Shown one piece after another: positions 51,670 to 63,081 of a stretch of 64,000 bases of DNA. This DNA is from a virus. Position numbers and translations under genes: made by a program. The stretch spans positions 38,328 through 102,327 of IMG/VR virus record IMGVR_UViG_3300032213_001373, one strand, 5' to 3'. Positions within the stretch are counted from its first letter, which is position 1; each line of letters begins with the position of its first letter. The notes beneath the pieces are model-generated. The model worked only from the letters and a program-made list of their open reading frames with translations. It was not told the DNA's origin and did no database searches.

Positions 51670-53263
51670 CTTCTAAGCTATTCAATAGCTTTTTTGAATA
51701 TACGGGTGTAAGACCCGCGGCTTTTACTGCATCGTCAGCTGCTTTCACCGTGTCTGTCCAATTCGCGTCATCGAACACCAGGATCGCTTGCTTAGCGAAA
51801 CAGTCCCTATAACGGGTCACGGTCTTATAGATATGCTCGTACTCGTGAGGTCCATCATAGAAAAATAAGTCTACCCCAGTAATTTGGGTAGTATCCACTT
51901 CGTGCACGTCTTCGTTGATGATGTGCACATTGTTCTCCCCAATGTATGGGGTGATATTCTTTTCAAAATCATCTTGACTATTAGGGGGTAGTTCACCGTG
52001 CTCTTCCCGTACAGGTTGAAGGTTCTCCTCCCACATGTCAATAAAGTAGGCATCAAGCTTATTACCGCTTAGTGCCGCAGCGCCTGTAGCACCCAGGTAG
52101 GCACCAACCTCAAGGTAAACCTTAGACTGAGAGGCCAACCCATTTAAAAGCTGCTGCACTCGTGGACTGGTAAGCCCAGGAATCTGGATGTCAAGCTTTC
52201 TATTTACAGAGTCTACAATTTCTCTAGTAGCCACAAGGGTTCTAGGTTGACGCTTATCTCCGTACTTAGCTGCAACAATCTTGTCGCAATAACCACAGTC
52301 CCAGCAATCAAACTTGCAGGTCTTGATTTTTTCACGCCAGATATTAATTGGCTTGTCTACAAGGTTGCCTTCTTCTACAAAGTCTTTGAAGTGGTCAAAG
52401 AGAATCTCCTTGCCAGCAATGTAGTTTCTAATAATCTGCATAGTTTCTCTAAGACGAGACTTAGATTCTCTACCGTGCATCTTGATTACGTCAATACCTA
52501 GTTCTTCTAGGAAGTAAACCCAGTCTTCTCGCCAGGGAGGGAAGTTTGCAGTCTTTAGGGGAACAGCCTGATCTTCGTAATCCCACTTCATGCAGGATAC
52601 GCGGCTTATAGGATCAGCAAAGTACTGTGGCCATTCTGTTCTAGTATTGTTGAAGTGATAGTGCTCATCCATCATTGGGCAGCCTCCTAGGCAACCTTCA
52701 TTTGCTAGAAGGGAAAGTTTTACCCCGTACTTTTCTTTAGCCTTTTTAAATCTACGAAGCTTCTCATGATCACGCATAAGGTCTCGATCAAGATTGATGT
52801 AGTTAAACCCAGCCTTAGCTAAATGGGATACATCTCTAGGCTCAGATACGTTTCTAAGAATAGTGTTCTTTATAAATAAGTTAGGGAACTCAGCCTGCAG
52901 CTGACCACCTGCAACCCAGTGGGTGTGCGGGATTGTGACAGACCTAATACCGGCCTCGTAGAGTGGTCTAAAGTTTTCAATAAACAGATCAAGGTTCTGC
53001 TGTGTAGGTTCTACATAGATATTATTAAAAACCGCAGAAGCAGTAACACCAGTGTGGTCTTGTATAGCCAAAGCAAGGTCATTGAGATACTTGTGATCTT
53101 CATTAGGGTCTATAAAGATATCCCCCATAGCATCTTGTAAGAAAGGTGCTATGCGACAAGTAAAATAAAAATCATAAATGTAGTCTTTGCATTCAAACAA
53201 AAATTCTACAAACTCATTGACTTCCTTCTCGTTGAGCTTGGGATTCAAGGGCACGGTGAACAT
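51620..53263 (-). CDS. U32-like TIM-barrel / SAM methyltransferase fusion
   Basis: 547 residues. The first 340 residues resemble peptidase-U32-type TIM barrels: FNNIYVEPTQQNLDLFIENF, GIRSVTIPHTHWVAGG, GFNYINLDRDLM, then Cys191-x3-Cys195 in LANEGCLGGCPMMDEHYHFN, Cys224 in RVSCMKWDYE, IDVIKMHGRES, and Cys316/320/323/326 in CKFDCWDCGYC; together a likely Fe-S site. U32 relatives (UbiU/V, TrhP, RlhA) hydroxylate tRNA, rRNA or quinone precursors. Residues 380-547 are a class I methyltransferase (KVYLEVGAYLGATG, FIDMWEEN, DLFFYDGPHEYEHIY, LVFDDANW). The substrate is unknown; the fusion suggests sequential modification of one target. Confidence 0.65.
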   Translation of the reverse strand: MFTVPLNPKLNEKEVNEFVEFLFECKDYIYDFYFTCRIAPFLQDAMGDIFIDPNEDHKYLNDLALAIQDHTGVTASAVFNNIYVEPTQQNLDLFIENFRPLYEAGIRSVTIPHTHWVAGGQLQAEFPNLFIKNTILRNVSEPRDVSHLAKAGFNYINLDRDLMRDHEKLRRFKKAKEKYGVKLSLLANEGCLGGCPMMDEHYHFNNTRTEWPQYFADPISRVSCMKWDYEDQAVPLKTANFPPWREDWVYFLEELGIDVIKMHGRESKSRLRETMQIIRNYIAGKEILFDHFKDFVEEGNLVDKPINIWREKIKTCKFDCWDCGYCDKIVAAKYGDKRQPRTLVATREIVDSVNRKLDIQIPGLTSPRVQQLLNGLASQSKVYLEVGAYLGATGAAALSGNKLDAYFIDMWEENLQPVREEHGELPPNSQDDFEKNITPYIGENNVHIINEDVHEVDTTQITGVDLFFYDGPHEYEHIYKTVTRYRDCFAKQAILVFDDANWTDTVKAADDAVKAAGLTPVYSKKLLNSLEDERMWWNGIYIIVVAG

Positions 53264-53639
53264 ATGGTTCTATAACCTTTCCGAATGATAAGCCTTGCTG
53301 TATATCGTCATCTGTTAGTTCGTATTTATATCGCATTGGGCAGTCTACCAGATCGCCCATCTTATTCTTCTTTGGGTGCTCTATAAATCTAGCCTGTTGT
53401 TCTGGGGTGAATTGGTCTTTGACGTTTGAGTTAGCCCACACGTATATAAAGTTTCTAGCTACCTGATAGAACTTATAGCCCATAGCTTCATACTCAGATA
53501 GCTCAAAGAAAGGTAATCCCTCAGGAACGTTCTCTACTTCAGTAAAGTACCAGAACATGAAGGAGCCTTTGATCTTTAAATCATCCCATTGTTCTGGAGT
53601 AAATTTATAGATGTCGTCGTGAAACAGGCCCGCAAACAT
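53214..53639 (-). CDS. hypothetical protein
   Basis: 141 residues, helical/charged: MFAGLFHDDIYKFTPEQWDD, GYKFYQVARNFIYVWANSNV and VEHPKKNKMGDLVDCPMRYK-like stretches. It overlaps the U32-like gene by about 50 bases and is coupled to the coiled-coil gene upstream. Not recognised; possibly an accessory of the modification genes next to it. Confidence 0.5.
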   Translation of the reverse strand: MFAGLFHDDIYKFTPEQWDDLKIKGSFMFWYFTEVENVPEGLPFFELSEYEAMGYKFYQVARNFIYVWANSNVKDQFTPEQQARFIEHPKKNKMGDLVDCPMRYKYELTDDDIQQGLSFGKVIEPYVHRALESQAQREGSQ

Positions 53640-54427
53640 TATGCCTCTAGTTGTTTAGGCTTATCAATAAGTTCAATAGAGAACTGCTTGTTAGAAAGCT
53701 CTTTAATTTTTGCTGATTGAATCTGCTCCATAGCGCTGTTTACTCGTGTAGCCCAGTCTACTGCCACATCAAGAGCTGCAACAGCATGGTCTGTGTCCAT
53801 CATTGAGATGGCGTCCATGTTTCCGGTACCAATCTTGCCGGAAGACAGTAGATCCAATGCTGCCTGCTTACCTAAACGTTGGATCCAATGCTCTTCCTCT
53901 AATTTTAAAGAAAGTTCTTCGTCTAATACGGCGTCTTTTAGATCTGTACCGTCTGGAAGATAGGCTTCCCCTGACTCATACATTTCTTCAATTGCTTTAA
54001 TAAAGCTTAGTCTTTCTGCGTACGCTTGCTTCAAGCGACGGTGCATCTTAACAAGATCGTTTTTATTGGTGATCAACTCAAACTCTTTAAGCTTCATTTT
54101 AGCTGGGGAGGTAATCTCAGCCATCTCTTCGTAAATGACTTCAATCTGAGCCTCTTGCTTAGCAATATTCATCAAAAAGTTTTCAAGCACTTCTTCTCGA
54201 GATCGTAGCTCCAATAAGAATTGTTTATACTTTTGGTATGGGGTAATTTGAGCATCTCCCACAAAATGTTTAATCTTAAAGTATGGGGTGCCGTGATCTA
54301 ACTCAAATGAGAAATTGAGCATCTCAAGTTGTTTTTCATTTAGATCGCTAGTATCAGATACTAAACGTTGTCTAGCAGATTCTAGGCGCTCTTCAAGTGA
54401 CGTAATGTTGTCCATGTTATTTTCCAT
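53639..54427 (-). CDS. coiled-coil protein
   Basis: 262 residues, long heptad-rich helices: NITSLEERLESARQRLVSDT, KYKQFLLELRSREEVLENFL and LVKMHRRLKQAYAERLSFIK, with an acidic C-terminal part and ALDVAVDWATRVNSAMEQIQ near the end. Likely a rod or scaffold. The gene stands between the U32-like block and the tandem fibre paralogues. No family recognised. Confidence 0.55.
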   Translation of the reverse strand: MENNMDNITSLEERLESARQRLVSDTSDLNEKQLEMLNFSFELDHGTPYFKIKHFVGDAQITPYQKYKQFLLELRSREEVLENFLMNIAKQEAQIEVIYEEMAEITSPAKMKLKEFELITNKNDLVKMHRRLKQAYAERLSFIKAIEEMYESGEAYLPDGTDLKDAVLDEELSLKLEEEHWIQRLGKQAALDLLSSGKIGTGNMDAISMMDTDHAVAALDVAVDWATRVNSAMEQIQSAKIKELSNKQFSIELIDKPKQLEA

Positions 54428-54451
54428 TTCGTTAGTATAGCAGGGGTTAGT

Positions 54452-55474
54452 CTAGTCTCTCCAATACCCGTGTCCGGATGAACGACCGTTAATAGCGGCG
54501 CCGTTTGTATGGGTTCCAGTTAAGCTTGTAGAGGTTACTCTAAAGCCTGAGTCTGTAGCAAAGTCAAATTTACCAATATCATTAACCTGTCCCTGTCCCG
54601 AGGCGTTACCGCCTGCGGTATCTGAGTAGTGACCAAGCATAATGCCGTGAGTTTGGCTCATAGAGAAGTTTTCTTCTCCGCACCACCATACAGACTTCTG
54701 AGGGGTTGAGACAGTATTCTCTGTAGCATAGTTCCACTTACGATGATAACGTCCAGAACCATAGCTACCTTCGTTACCGCCATATCCAAAACCAGTCTTA
54801 GCTGGTTGGCCTTTTTGCTGACCATGGAATCCAGGAGAGGTTCCTGGGGTAGACTCTGTTTCAGTAGCAAATACAAATTTTCTACGTGCTGTGGTGTCTG
54901 TATCCGCACCATCAGCCCACCAGTACCCAAAGTTCTCTGACATGTGGGCTCCAGCACCGGTACCGCCTTGGTTGAAACTAGACCCGGGGGCAGATACGTG
55001 AACTTCAGTTGTTAGGTTAAACTTTTGAAATACTGCCGCCCCTTGATTACCGTTTTGATATGAAAATGTATACCCACCATTAGTGTCCATAGCAAGCATA
55101 GTTGCGGAATCACCAACAGTTTGAGCTGTATTCATAGACGATGATTTGGAGTAAGTAGTTTCGTTTCTCATATTCCAACAAGATGTGGATGTAAACGCAC
55201 CAACTCCGCCGGTTCCCCACATAAAACCAATATTTCTATTGTGAGCGCCGGAGGTATAGTTAGCGTCTTCAGTAAGAATATTTCCGTTGTTAGTTGCTGT
55301 ATCGGTTGAAAACACATACTTATTAACGTTACGCCAAGGCACACTGTCTTTGTACCCTGCGGCAACATACCCAGTCGTTAAAATCTGGCGAGTAAGAAAT
55401 GGCAGAATTCCTCCACGCTTAAAGCGTGCAGTAAAAACACCATTAACGGATCTTTGAGATGCAAAAATAGGCAT
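54452..55474 (-). CDS. fibre/decoration paralogue A
   Basis: About 340 residues from ATG 55474 (TAATG with the paralogue upstream; a longer frame reading into it is spurious). MPIFASQRSVNGVFTARFKR, then GYVAAGYKDSVPWRNVNKYV and repeated Gly/Thr/Asn-rich units with GFMWGTGG, GYTFSYQNGNQ and GYWWADG, and GYGGNEGS near 240. The repeat units of roughly 45-50 residues suggest a beta-propeller or beta-solenoid. N- and C-termini are very close to paralogue B, so the pair arose by duplication. Confidence 0.65.
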   Translation of the reverse strand: MPIFASQRSVNGVFTARFKRGGILPFLTRQILTTGYVAAGYKDSVPWRNVNKYVFSTDTATNNGNILTEDANYTSGAHNRNIGFMWGTGGVGAFTSTSCWNMRNETTYSKSSSMNTAQTVGDSATMLAMDTNGGYTFSYQNGNQGAAVFQKFNLTTEVHVSAPGSSFNQGGTGAGAHMSENFGYWWADGADTDTTARRKFVFATETESTPGTSPGFHGQQKGQPAKTGFGYGGNEGSYGSGRYHRKWNYATENTVSTPQKSVWWCGEENFSMSQTHGIMLGHYSDTAGGNASGQGQVNDIGKFDFATDSGFRVTSTSLTGTHTNGAAINGRSSGHGYWRD

Positions 55475-56499
55475 TAGTCGCTCCACATTCCTTGTCCGGA
55501 AGATCTTCCCTGTACAGGAGATCCTGGAGAGGTTGCACCAGTTCCGCTTTGAATAGCGATAGGCCATTGACCTGATGGCCACAAAGCTCGCGCTCCAGTA
55601 GCGAACTCAAAGTATCCAGACTCATTTACTTGAGCACCATTGTAGTGCCCTAGAACGTACCCACGTGTCTGTGACATAGAGTGGTTCTCTTCACCCGAAT
55701 TCAAAATAGCTTTAGTGTTGGCACCAAGCTGTGTAATAGTTCCAGTAGTGTAGTTCCACTCTCTGTATGTATAGCCCGCGTTGTACCCACCTTCGCCACC
55801 GCCCCAACCTTTACCTACTTTAGAGCTTAGACCTTTTTGCTGAGACCCTGGGCTTGCAGAACTCATAGTTAAGCCTGTATTAGTTTCAGCTTCAGTAATG
55901 AAATTAAATCTTGTACCAATGTTGGCATCAGTCCAAAAGATAGCCTCATTTTCGTGGTTATGGGTCGCTCCACCTGTAGTTCCCTGACTAAGACTAGTAC
56001 CTGTGCTTAAGGTCCAAGCATCATTGGTCATATTAAACTTGTAGTAATTATTATTTGAATTTCCACCGTTTATGTATGTTAGCCATCCAGTGCCCTGAGT
56101 GTCGTAATAGATAGCGGAGTCAGAATCACCCATAGTTCCTGGGGCTGTAGCAGGTTGAGTTTGAGTAGTAAAGTTCTTTAGGTGGAACTTAGAAGTCTTG
56201 TTGTAGCTTCCCATACCTTCGTTACCAGTACCGTTGGTACCAAATACGTAACCCATGGTACGGCTCATAGCACCGCATACGTAGCCACCGGCTTCGTTTA
56301 GAATGTCTCCGCGGTTTGTAGGTTGTTCTGTAGCCCAAGAATATGAGTTAACGTTACGCCAAGCAATACCATCCTTATATCCAGCAGCTACATAACCAGT
56401 AGTAACGATCTGGCGAGTTAGGAATGGAAGGATACCGCCACGCTTAAAGCGGGCGGTAAACACTCCATTAACAGATCGCTGGGAAGCAAAGATAGGCAT
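55474..56499 (-). CDS. fibre/decoration paralogue B
   Basis: 341 residues. MPIFASQRSVNGVFTARFKR, then GYVAAGYKDGIAWRNVNSYS, GYVFGTNGTGNEGMGSYN and repeated units with WGGGEGGYNAGYTYREWNY and HSMSQTRGYVLGHYNGAQ. The first 50 residues are almost identical to paralogue A, the middle diverges, and the ends share RSSGQG(M/Y)W. Propeller- or solenoid-like repeats probably bind a surface ligand. Confidence 0.65.
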   Translation of the reverse strand: MPIFASQRSVNGVFTARFKRGGILPFLTRQIVTTGYVAAGYKDGIAWRNVNSYSWATEQPTNRGDILNEAGGYVCGAMSRTMGYVFGTNGTGNEGMGSYNKTSKFHLKNFTTQTQPATAPGTMGDSDSAIYYDTQGTGWLTYINGGNSNNNYYKFNMTNDAWTLSTGTSLSQGTTGGATHNHENEAIFWTDANIGTRFNFITEAETNTGLTMSSASPGSQQKGLSSKVGKGWGGGEGGYNAGYTYREWNYTTGTITQLGANTKAILNSGEENHSMSQTRGYVLGHYNGAQVNESGYFEFATGARALWPSGQWPIAIQSGTGATSPGSPVQGRSSGQGMWSD

Positions 56500-56511
56500 T
56501 TATGCTCCTAA

Positions 56512-59283
56512 TTAACCGAAGTTAACGCTAGCGTTACCTAGAGCTGTCCAGGCATCTCCTCTGCGAATTAATGTAAAGTTGAACACATCAATACGCCCAG
56601 ATGTCGATGTTGGAGTAGGAGACTGTGCTCCAAACCAGCGGATAGTAGCCGCAGAACCGTTAACGTTTAGAGTTGATGGGATATACCCAGTTCCACCTTG
56701 AGTTACAAAGCCAGTTACAGTAAATGTACGTGCGTTTGTAATAGGGGCGTTGGTAATGTTCCATGTCATAGCTGCTGAAGGTGTGCTTGTGATCCAGAAT
56801 ACAGAACCGTCAGGGTAGTTTAGTGTTGCCACGTTTGAGCTTAGGGCAACATCTACTACGTCTTCAACAAGTTCCTGCATACGAAGTCCACCAAGAATGG
56901 TTACATCTCCGTTAAAGGTTGCCGAACCGGTTACAGTTGCAGTTCCATTTACAGTAGTATTTCCAATAGCTACTGGAGCAAAACCTAGCCCAGCTTCAGC
57001 AAAGTTAACTGTTGTGCTTGGCTTAGTGATAGCGTTGTTAAATAGTTTGTAAGTACCGCTGTCAGAAGCATCGCGTACAAAACCTGCAAAGAATCGTCGT
57101 AACGATACAGAGGTAGTTCCTGTTGGAGATACCGCTGCCGAAGTTACGTTAGAGGCTGTCTTAGCGTAGGTAAATGATGTGTTAGTTGGGACAGAAATAA
57201 TCTGGTAAGTACCGTTAAATGTTGCATCTACTCCACCTACTACTACCCAGTCACCAGCACGGTATGTGTGGGTTGTGCCTGTAGTAAGTGTTGCCACGTT
57301 AGATGTTAATGCCTTGTTAGTCACTGTATTAGTGATGGCGCTTACGGTAGATGCATATTCACCAATAAGACCCACATCTAGCAAGTCTGCTGGGTTAGCA
57401 GCAGCTGAGAAGATCATAGGTTCACCAACAGATAGGTTGTTGGTTGTCACAGTAGTTCCAGAACCACCGAATGAGATAGTACCAATGATGTTAACGTTAC
57501 CAGCAATATTCATATTACCAGAAATACCTACACCACCTACAACTGTTAAAGCACCAGTAGTTGGGCTAGTTGATGGGGTTGGAATTTCAATATGAACTGC
57601 TGTATCAGGGATGATGGTCATCTGAGTATTGTTAGAGTCAAGACCGCCAGCAGCAAAAACAATTGCGTTTTCTGCTCCAAGGGCACCTGTTGCAAGAACA
57701 AGGTTACCGTTACCTGTAGTTCCTACAGGAGCAGTCATAAAGATATAACCATCGTTTGGACCAGTGATTGTAAACTCTGGGTCAGCAAAGTTAGAGGATG
57801 TAATACCCATATCAATGTAGCCAGAGAAGTCGGTACCATTATTTGCATACGCTTGGAAGTCTGTAGAAGAGTTAACGCCAGAACCAGTATTCTGGATAGA
57901 GAACTGAGCGTAGTCATCGTCTGCATCAATTGTTGTAAACGACATTAGGTTAGTAAAGCCAGTTACCGCACTTACATTTAATCCTGAACCAGAAGCAGAT
58001 GTAGTAGATACGTTGTTGCCTTGGCTTGCATATGTAAATGTAGTTGGGGTTGGTGTAGCAATAATTTCAACTTCACCATCAAATGTGGCATCACCAATAT
58101 TAACTATAACAAATTGGAACGGATAAAAACCGTGAGCAGATTGAGTTGTGATAGTAGCAACGTTTGAGGTACGAGCCTTTGAAGCTGTTGCCTTTACGTT
58201 AGCGCCGTTGTTTTCAGCTACGGCTACTGCTCCAGCACCAGAATAAGTGATGCCTTCCACGTGGAAATCTGCATCTACTACAGTTTCTCCTGTAGCCCCA
58301 TCAACTGTAAACTTAGTAGTATTAACAAGAATTCCGCCGTTAGCGTTTAAAGTACCTGTTAGTGTTGAGACACCTGTTACATCAAGCTTACCTGTTGTTG
58401 ATAGGTCTCCCTGAACTGTTGCAGTTCCTGCAGGAGAAACCACTGCCGATGCGGCGCTTACAGTAGATGTGGCGTAACTAAATGTGGTGTCTGTAATAGC
58501 AGTAACTGCATAGCCACTTCCGTTAAATCCTGCACCTACTCCAGATACAGAGACTCGATCTCCAACATCAAAGTAATGCTTACCATCCGTGGTTAGTGTT
58601 GCTACGTTGCTAACAATTACTTTGTTAATTACACCAATAGAACGAGATGTAGCAGAGACACTTCCCTTAATATCAGCATCACCGTTTACTGTGATGTCTG
58701 AGCGGGTATTTAAAGTTGTAAGTGTTACGGCATCAGTCCAAGAAGTTTCTGTGCCGTTTGTTGTAAGAACTTTAGTTTGATTATTTGTTTGAGCTGGGAA
58801 GGCACCGTTAACAAATAGATTCCAGTAAGTAATATCTGTTGGAACATTTCCAGTTGTGCGAAGAATACAAATGTATGCGGAACCGCCATAGCTAACTACG
58901 TCACCTGGCTGGTAAGTTGTACCACCTGAATACTCACCTTCGTATTGAAGACCGTCTACGATAGTTGTCCAATAAGTTCCATTAGGTGGGCGATTGCCGG
59001 TAGAGTCAGCAATACAGATATATCCCTTAGCACCTTCAGTTATAAGGTCGCCAATTTTATAGGCGGTAGAGTTATTGTAGGCACCTTTAAAGTCGATACC
59101 TTCAAGCATCAAATCCCAGTGTGTTGTTGCTGTTGGGAGATTGCCTGAGGCCTCTAGTACATTCTTGTACACATAAAGGTTACCACCGTAACGAACAACG
59201 TCATTTAGTTCGTAAGTGGTAGATCCAGAGTACGTACCCTTAAAGACAAAGCGAAGTTTGCCCAGATCAATAATCTGCGCCAT
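56512..59283 (-). CDS. large fibre protein with carbohydrate-binding repeats
   Basis: 923 residues. Three N-terminal CBM5/12-like repeats (YELNDVVRYGGNLYVYKNVL, YKIGDLITEGAKGYICIADS, YQPGDVVSYGGSAYICILRT, residues 14-160) with the W/Y-rich pattern typical of chitin-binding and related modules. The middle has repeated beta segments with VATLTTDGKHYFDVGDRVSV, and the final part (about 780-923) is a fibre-like head with GYIPSTLNVNGSAATIRWFG. Probably a receptor-binding fibre targeting polysaccharide. The stop is followed 12 bases later by paralogue B. Confidence 0.65.
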   Translation of the reverse strand: MAQIIDLGKLRFVFKGTYSGSTTYELNDVVRYGGNLYVYKNVLEASGNLPTATTHWDLMLEGIDFKGAYNNSTAYKIGDLITEGAKGYICIADSTGNRPPNGTYWTTIVDGLQYEGEYSGGTTYQPGDVVSYGGSAYICILRTTGNVPTDITYWNLFVNGAFPAQTNNQTKVLTTNGTETSWTDAVTLTTLNTRSDITVNGDADIKGSVSATSRSIGVINKVIVSNVATLTTDGKHYFDVGDRVSVSGVGAGFNGSGYAVTAITDTTFSYATSTVSAASAVVSPAGTATVQGDLSTTGKLDVTGVSTLTGTLNANGGILVNTTKFTVDGATGETVVDADFHVEGITYSGAGAVAVAENNGANVKATASKARTSNVATITTQSAHGFYPFQFVIVNIGDATFDGEVEIIATPTPTTFTYASQGNNVSTTSASGSGLNVSAVTGFTNLMSFTTIDADDDYAQFSIQNTGSGVNSSTDFQAYANNGTDFSGYIDMGITSSNFADPEFTITGPNDGYIFMTAPVGTTGNGNLVLATGALGAENAIVFAAGGLDSNNTQMTIIPDTAVHIEIPTPSTSPTTGALTVVGGVGISGNMNIAGNVNIIGTISFGGSGTTVTTNNLSVGEPMIFSAAANPADLLDVGLIGEYASTVSAITNTVTNKALTSNVATLTTGTTHTYRAGDWVVVGGVDATFNGTYQIISVPTNTSFTYAKTASNVTSAAVSPTGTTSVSLRRFFAGFVRDASDSGTYKLFNNAITKPSTTVNFAEAGLGFAPVAIGNTTVNGTATVTGSATFNGDVTILGGLRMQELVEDVVDVALSSNVATLNYPDGSVFWITSTPSAAMTWNITNAPITNARTFTVTGFVTQGGTGYIPSTLNVNGSAATIRWFGAQSPTPTSTSGRIDVFNFTLIRRGDAWTALGNASVNFG

Positions 59284-59603
59284 TAATTAACCTCCATGTG
59301 TAGATGGTCTGTGGACCATGTCAGCTTTAGTAGGCTGGTGGTCCAAACCCAAACCTTATAGTCATTATCTCTTAAAATGTTGTCTTTTGGTAGGTCAACT
59401 ACAGACCCGTCGCTAGAATCAATCTTTGTAACGGTAAGTCGTCCAGTAACTGGATCTAGCTTCCACCCGTAGAAGGTCTTATCGCCAATTTCTTCGATGC
59501 TAGGAAACCCACCAATAGCGCTAGCAAGAGGTAAGGTATCTCGAGAATCTGATCCGAGTACTGTGACCCCAGTTAGATCACTAGGGTTAGCATATCCTGG
59601 CAT
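59283..59603 (-). CDS. small beta-rich structural protein
   Basis: 106 residues: GYANPSDLTGVTVLGSDSRD, FPSIEEIGDKTFYGWKLDPV and TGRLTVTKIDSSDGSVVDLP, followed by WVWTTSLLKLTWSTDHLHME. A short beta domain, possibly a cap for the larger fibre. TAATG junction with the fibre gene downstream. Confidence 0.5.
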   Translation of the reverse strand: MPGYANPSDLTGVTVLGSDSRDTLPLASAIGGFPSIEEIGDKTFYGWKLDPVTGRLTVTKIDSSDGSVVDLPKDNILRDNDYKVWVWTTSLLKLTWSTDHLHMEVN

Positions 59604-59611
59604 TTAGTCTC

Positions 59612-59947
59612 CTATACCGTTGCTACTTGATCAATACCTTGGATGTAGAACGCAAGGCCTTCTGAGCCTGCAACCTTTACTACATCTGTAGGGTTCACGC
59701 CAAATCTGAAAGTTTCATAGCTATTAAAGCCTGATACCGGAAGAGAATAGGCAATCACACCGTATCCGCTTTCTGAAGCACCAGAAGGTATGACGTATAC
59801 ATAGGCTACTGCATCAGTTGACTTAGTGTTGGTTGCAATCACTGATAATAGATAGTTATCATCCGCAGTAAAAATTGTGGTGCCGTTAGCTCCATACGCT
59901 ACATCTGCGGATAATCTAGTTATTCCGCGACGTTCAATTGCTGCCAT
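59612..59947 (-). CDS. beta-sandwich decoration-like protein
   Basis: 111 residues: RRGITRLSADVAYGANGTTI, FTADDNYLLSVIATNTKSTD and AVAYVYVIPSGASESGYGVI, an Ig-like pattern close in style to 45975-46310. It follows the collagen-like protein almost without gap and could be a head-end or capsid-decoration domain. Not recognised. Confidence 0.5.
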   Translation of the reverse strand: MAAIERRGITRLSADVAYGANGTTIFTADDNYLLSVIATNTKSTDAVAYVYVIPSGASESGYGVIAYSLPVSGFNSYETFRFGVNPTDVVKVAGSEGLAFYIQGIDQVATV

Positions 59948-61879
<1,932 letters not shown>

Positions 61880-61881
61880 GG

Positions 61882-62958
61882 TCACTTCGTAATCTGAGGC
61901 TTAGTAAATACTTTGCCTTCTAGGTATGTACGCACTGCTCCAGTAGAGTCGTTTGTCAACTGGATGTCGTAATAGGCGGTTCGTGGAAGATCTCTTGTTT
62001 GTGCGCTTGTAAGTGACAGAGTGATAGTGTCTAATGGACCATTAGTTACGGATGCACTCTTTGTAATAGCAAAGTTTTGCAAAATAATTGGGCCAACTTG
62101 ATTGCTTGGGAATGTAGGGAACAAACGAATCTGCGATAGAGGTGTGTACCCAGCCAAGTTAAGTGTGAACTTAAGTTGAATGCTGAAGTTGTCTCCTGAG
62201 TACAGTGAGAGATCTTTGTTGACCACTGGGCTTGCAGGAGTGATGTCGCCGTAATCTGGAACAGAAAGGCGAATGCGTTGCGGTAGTGATCCGTCATCAA
62301 TTTCTTGTGGACGATACATCGGGATGTATCGATTAGTACGGCGACTGATGCGCTGCAAGTTAAACACATCGATCTTATAAAGACCTGTACCTAGAAGATT
62401 ACATAGATCACGATACTGCTCTTTACGCTGCCCGATGATCTCCATCAATTGACGGAAACGCTCTGATCGTGGAATAGAAACGCCGTCTGGAGAAATAATA
62501 TCGATATCAAAAGCGGCGTCGGTAGCCAAGGTATATAAGGCCATAGTTGAGGCTAATAAGACCACTGGGTACTCATCTACACCTGGCAGAGTAGCCATAG
62601 TTATACGAGCTCCGCCACTGTCTGTAAGGTTAGCTGCGTGCTCAGAAAAAGCGGTGTTTACGTAATATTGGATTTCAGCATCTGTAAAGTACTTGTGAGC
62701 TGTTCCAGAAATAATAACTGTAGCGTTTAGTGGGGCTACTGCTCCAAGCGTGACCATGCCGATCACTTCTTCAACTGTGGCGGCGTTAGATACTTCAACA
62801 CCATTAACTTTGATAGATAGGGATGTGCCGTTTACAGGCGCTTCAGTAAGCTGGAAACGCTTACGCTCTCCGTCCCCTCGGAATTCTTCTACGAAGGAGC
62901 GGTTTAGATCTCCGATCTCTGCTCTTAAGCGATCGGATAGGGATGCTAAAGTGGCCAC
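61882..62958 (-). CDS. connector/neck-like structural protein with Ig-like end
   Basis: 358 residues from GTG 62958 (AGAGGATCT close upstream). [20 protein letters not shown], then [36 protein letters not shown] and [20 protein letters not shown] in the first half resemble phage head-tail connector or head completion proteins; the C-terminal 130 residues ([20 protein letters not shown] and beyond) form a beta-sandwich end domain. It follows the small head protein in transcription order. Confidence 0.55.
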   Translation of the reverse strand: MATLASLSDRLRAEIGDLNRSFVEEFRGDGERKRFQLTEAPVNGTSLSIKVNGVEVSNAATVEEVIGMVTLGAVAPLNATVIISGTAHKYFTDAEIQYYVNTAFSEHAANLTDSGGARITMATLPGVDEYPVVLLASTMALYTLATDAAFDIDIISPDGVSIPRSERFRQLMEIIGQRKEQYRDLCNLLGTGLYKIDVFNLQRISRRTNRYIPMYRPQEIDDGSLPQRIRLSVPDYGDITPASPVVNKDLSLYSGDNFSIQLKFTLNLAGYTPLSQIRLFPTFPSNQVGPIILQNFAITKSASVTNGPLDTITLSLTSAQTRDLPRTAYYDIQLTNDSTGAVRTYLEGKVFTKPQITK

Positions 62959-63030
62959 AGATCCTCTTATTCCTCAGTAAGTACAACTAATAATCGCAGG
63001 AAGAGGGAAATTTATCAGTATAAAGAAAGA

Positions 63031-63064
63031 CCCACTTCGACAGGAGGGCGATTGTCGAAGTGGG
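63031..63064 (-). terminator. intrinsic terminator, minus strand
   Basis: Perfect 12-bp stem CCCACTTCGACA (63031-63042) with TGTCGAAGTGGG (63053-63064), loop of ten bases, followed on the minus strand by TCTTTCTTTATAC. It lies downstream of the small head gene at 63082 and separates head genes from the connector-like gene. Confidence 0.75.
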
Positions 63065-63081
63065 TACATCTCTAATAGGGC

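Noticed and set aside
54452-55582. Longer start at 55582 for paralogue A
   Set aside because: The extra 36 residues are a mirror-frame of the end of paralogue B; the TAATG start at 55474 matches the paralogue's own N-terminus.
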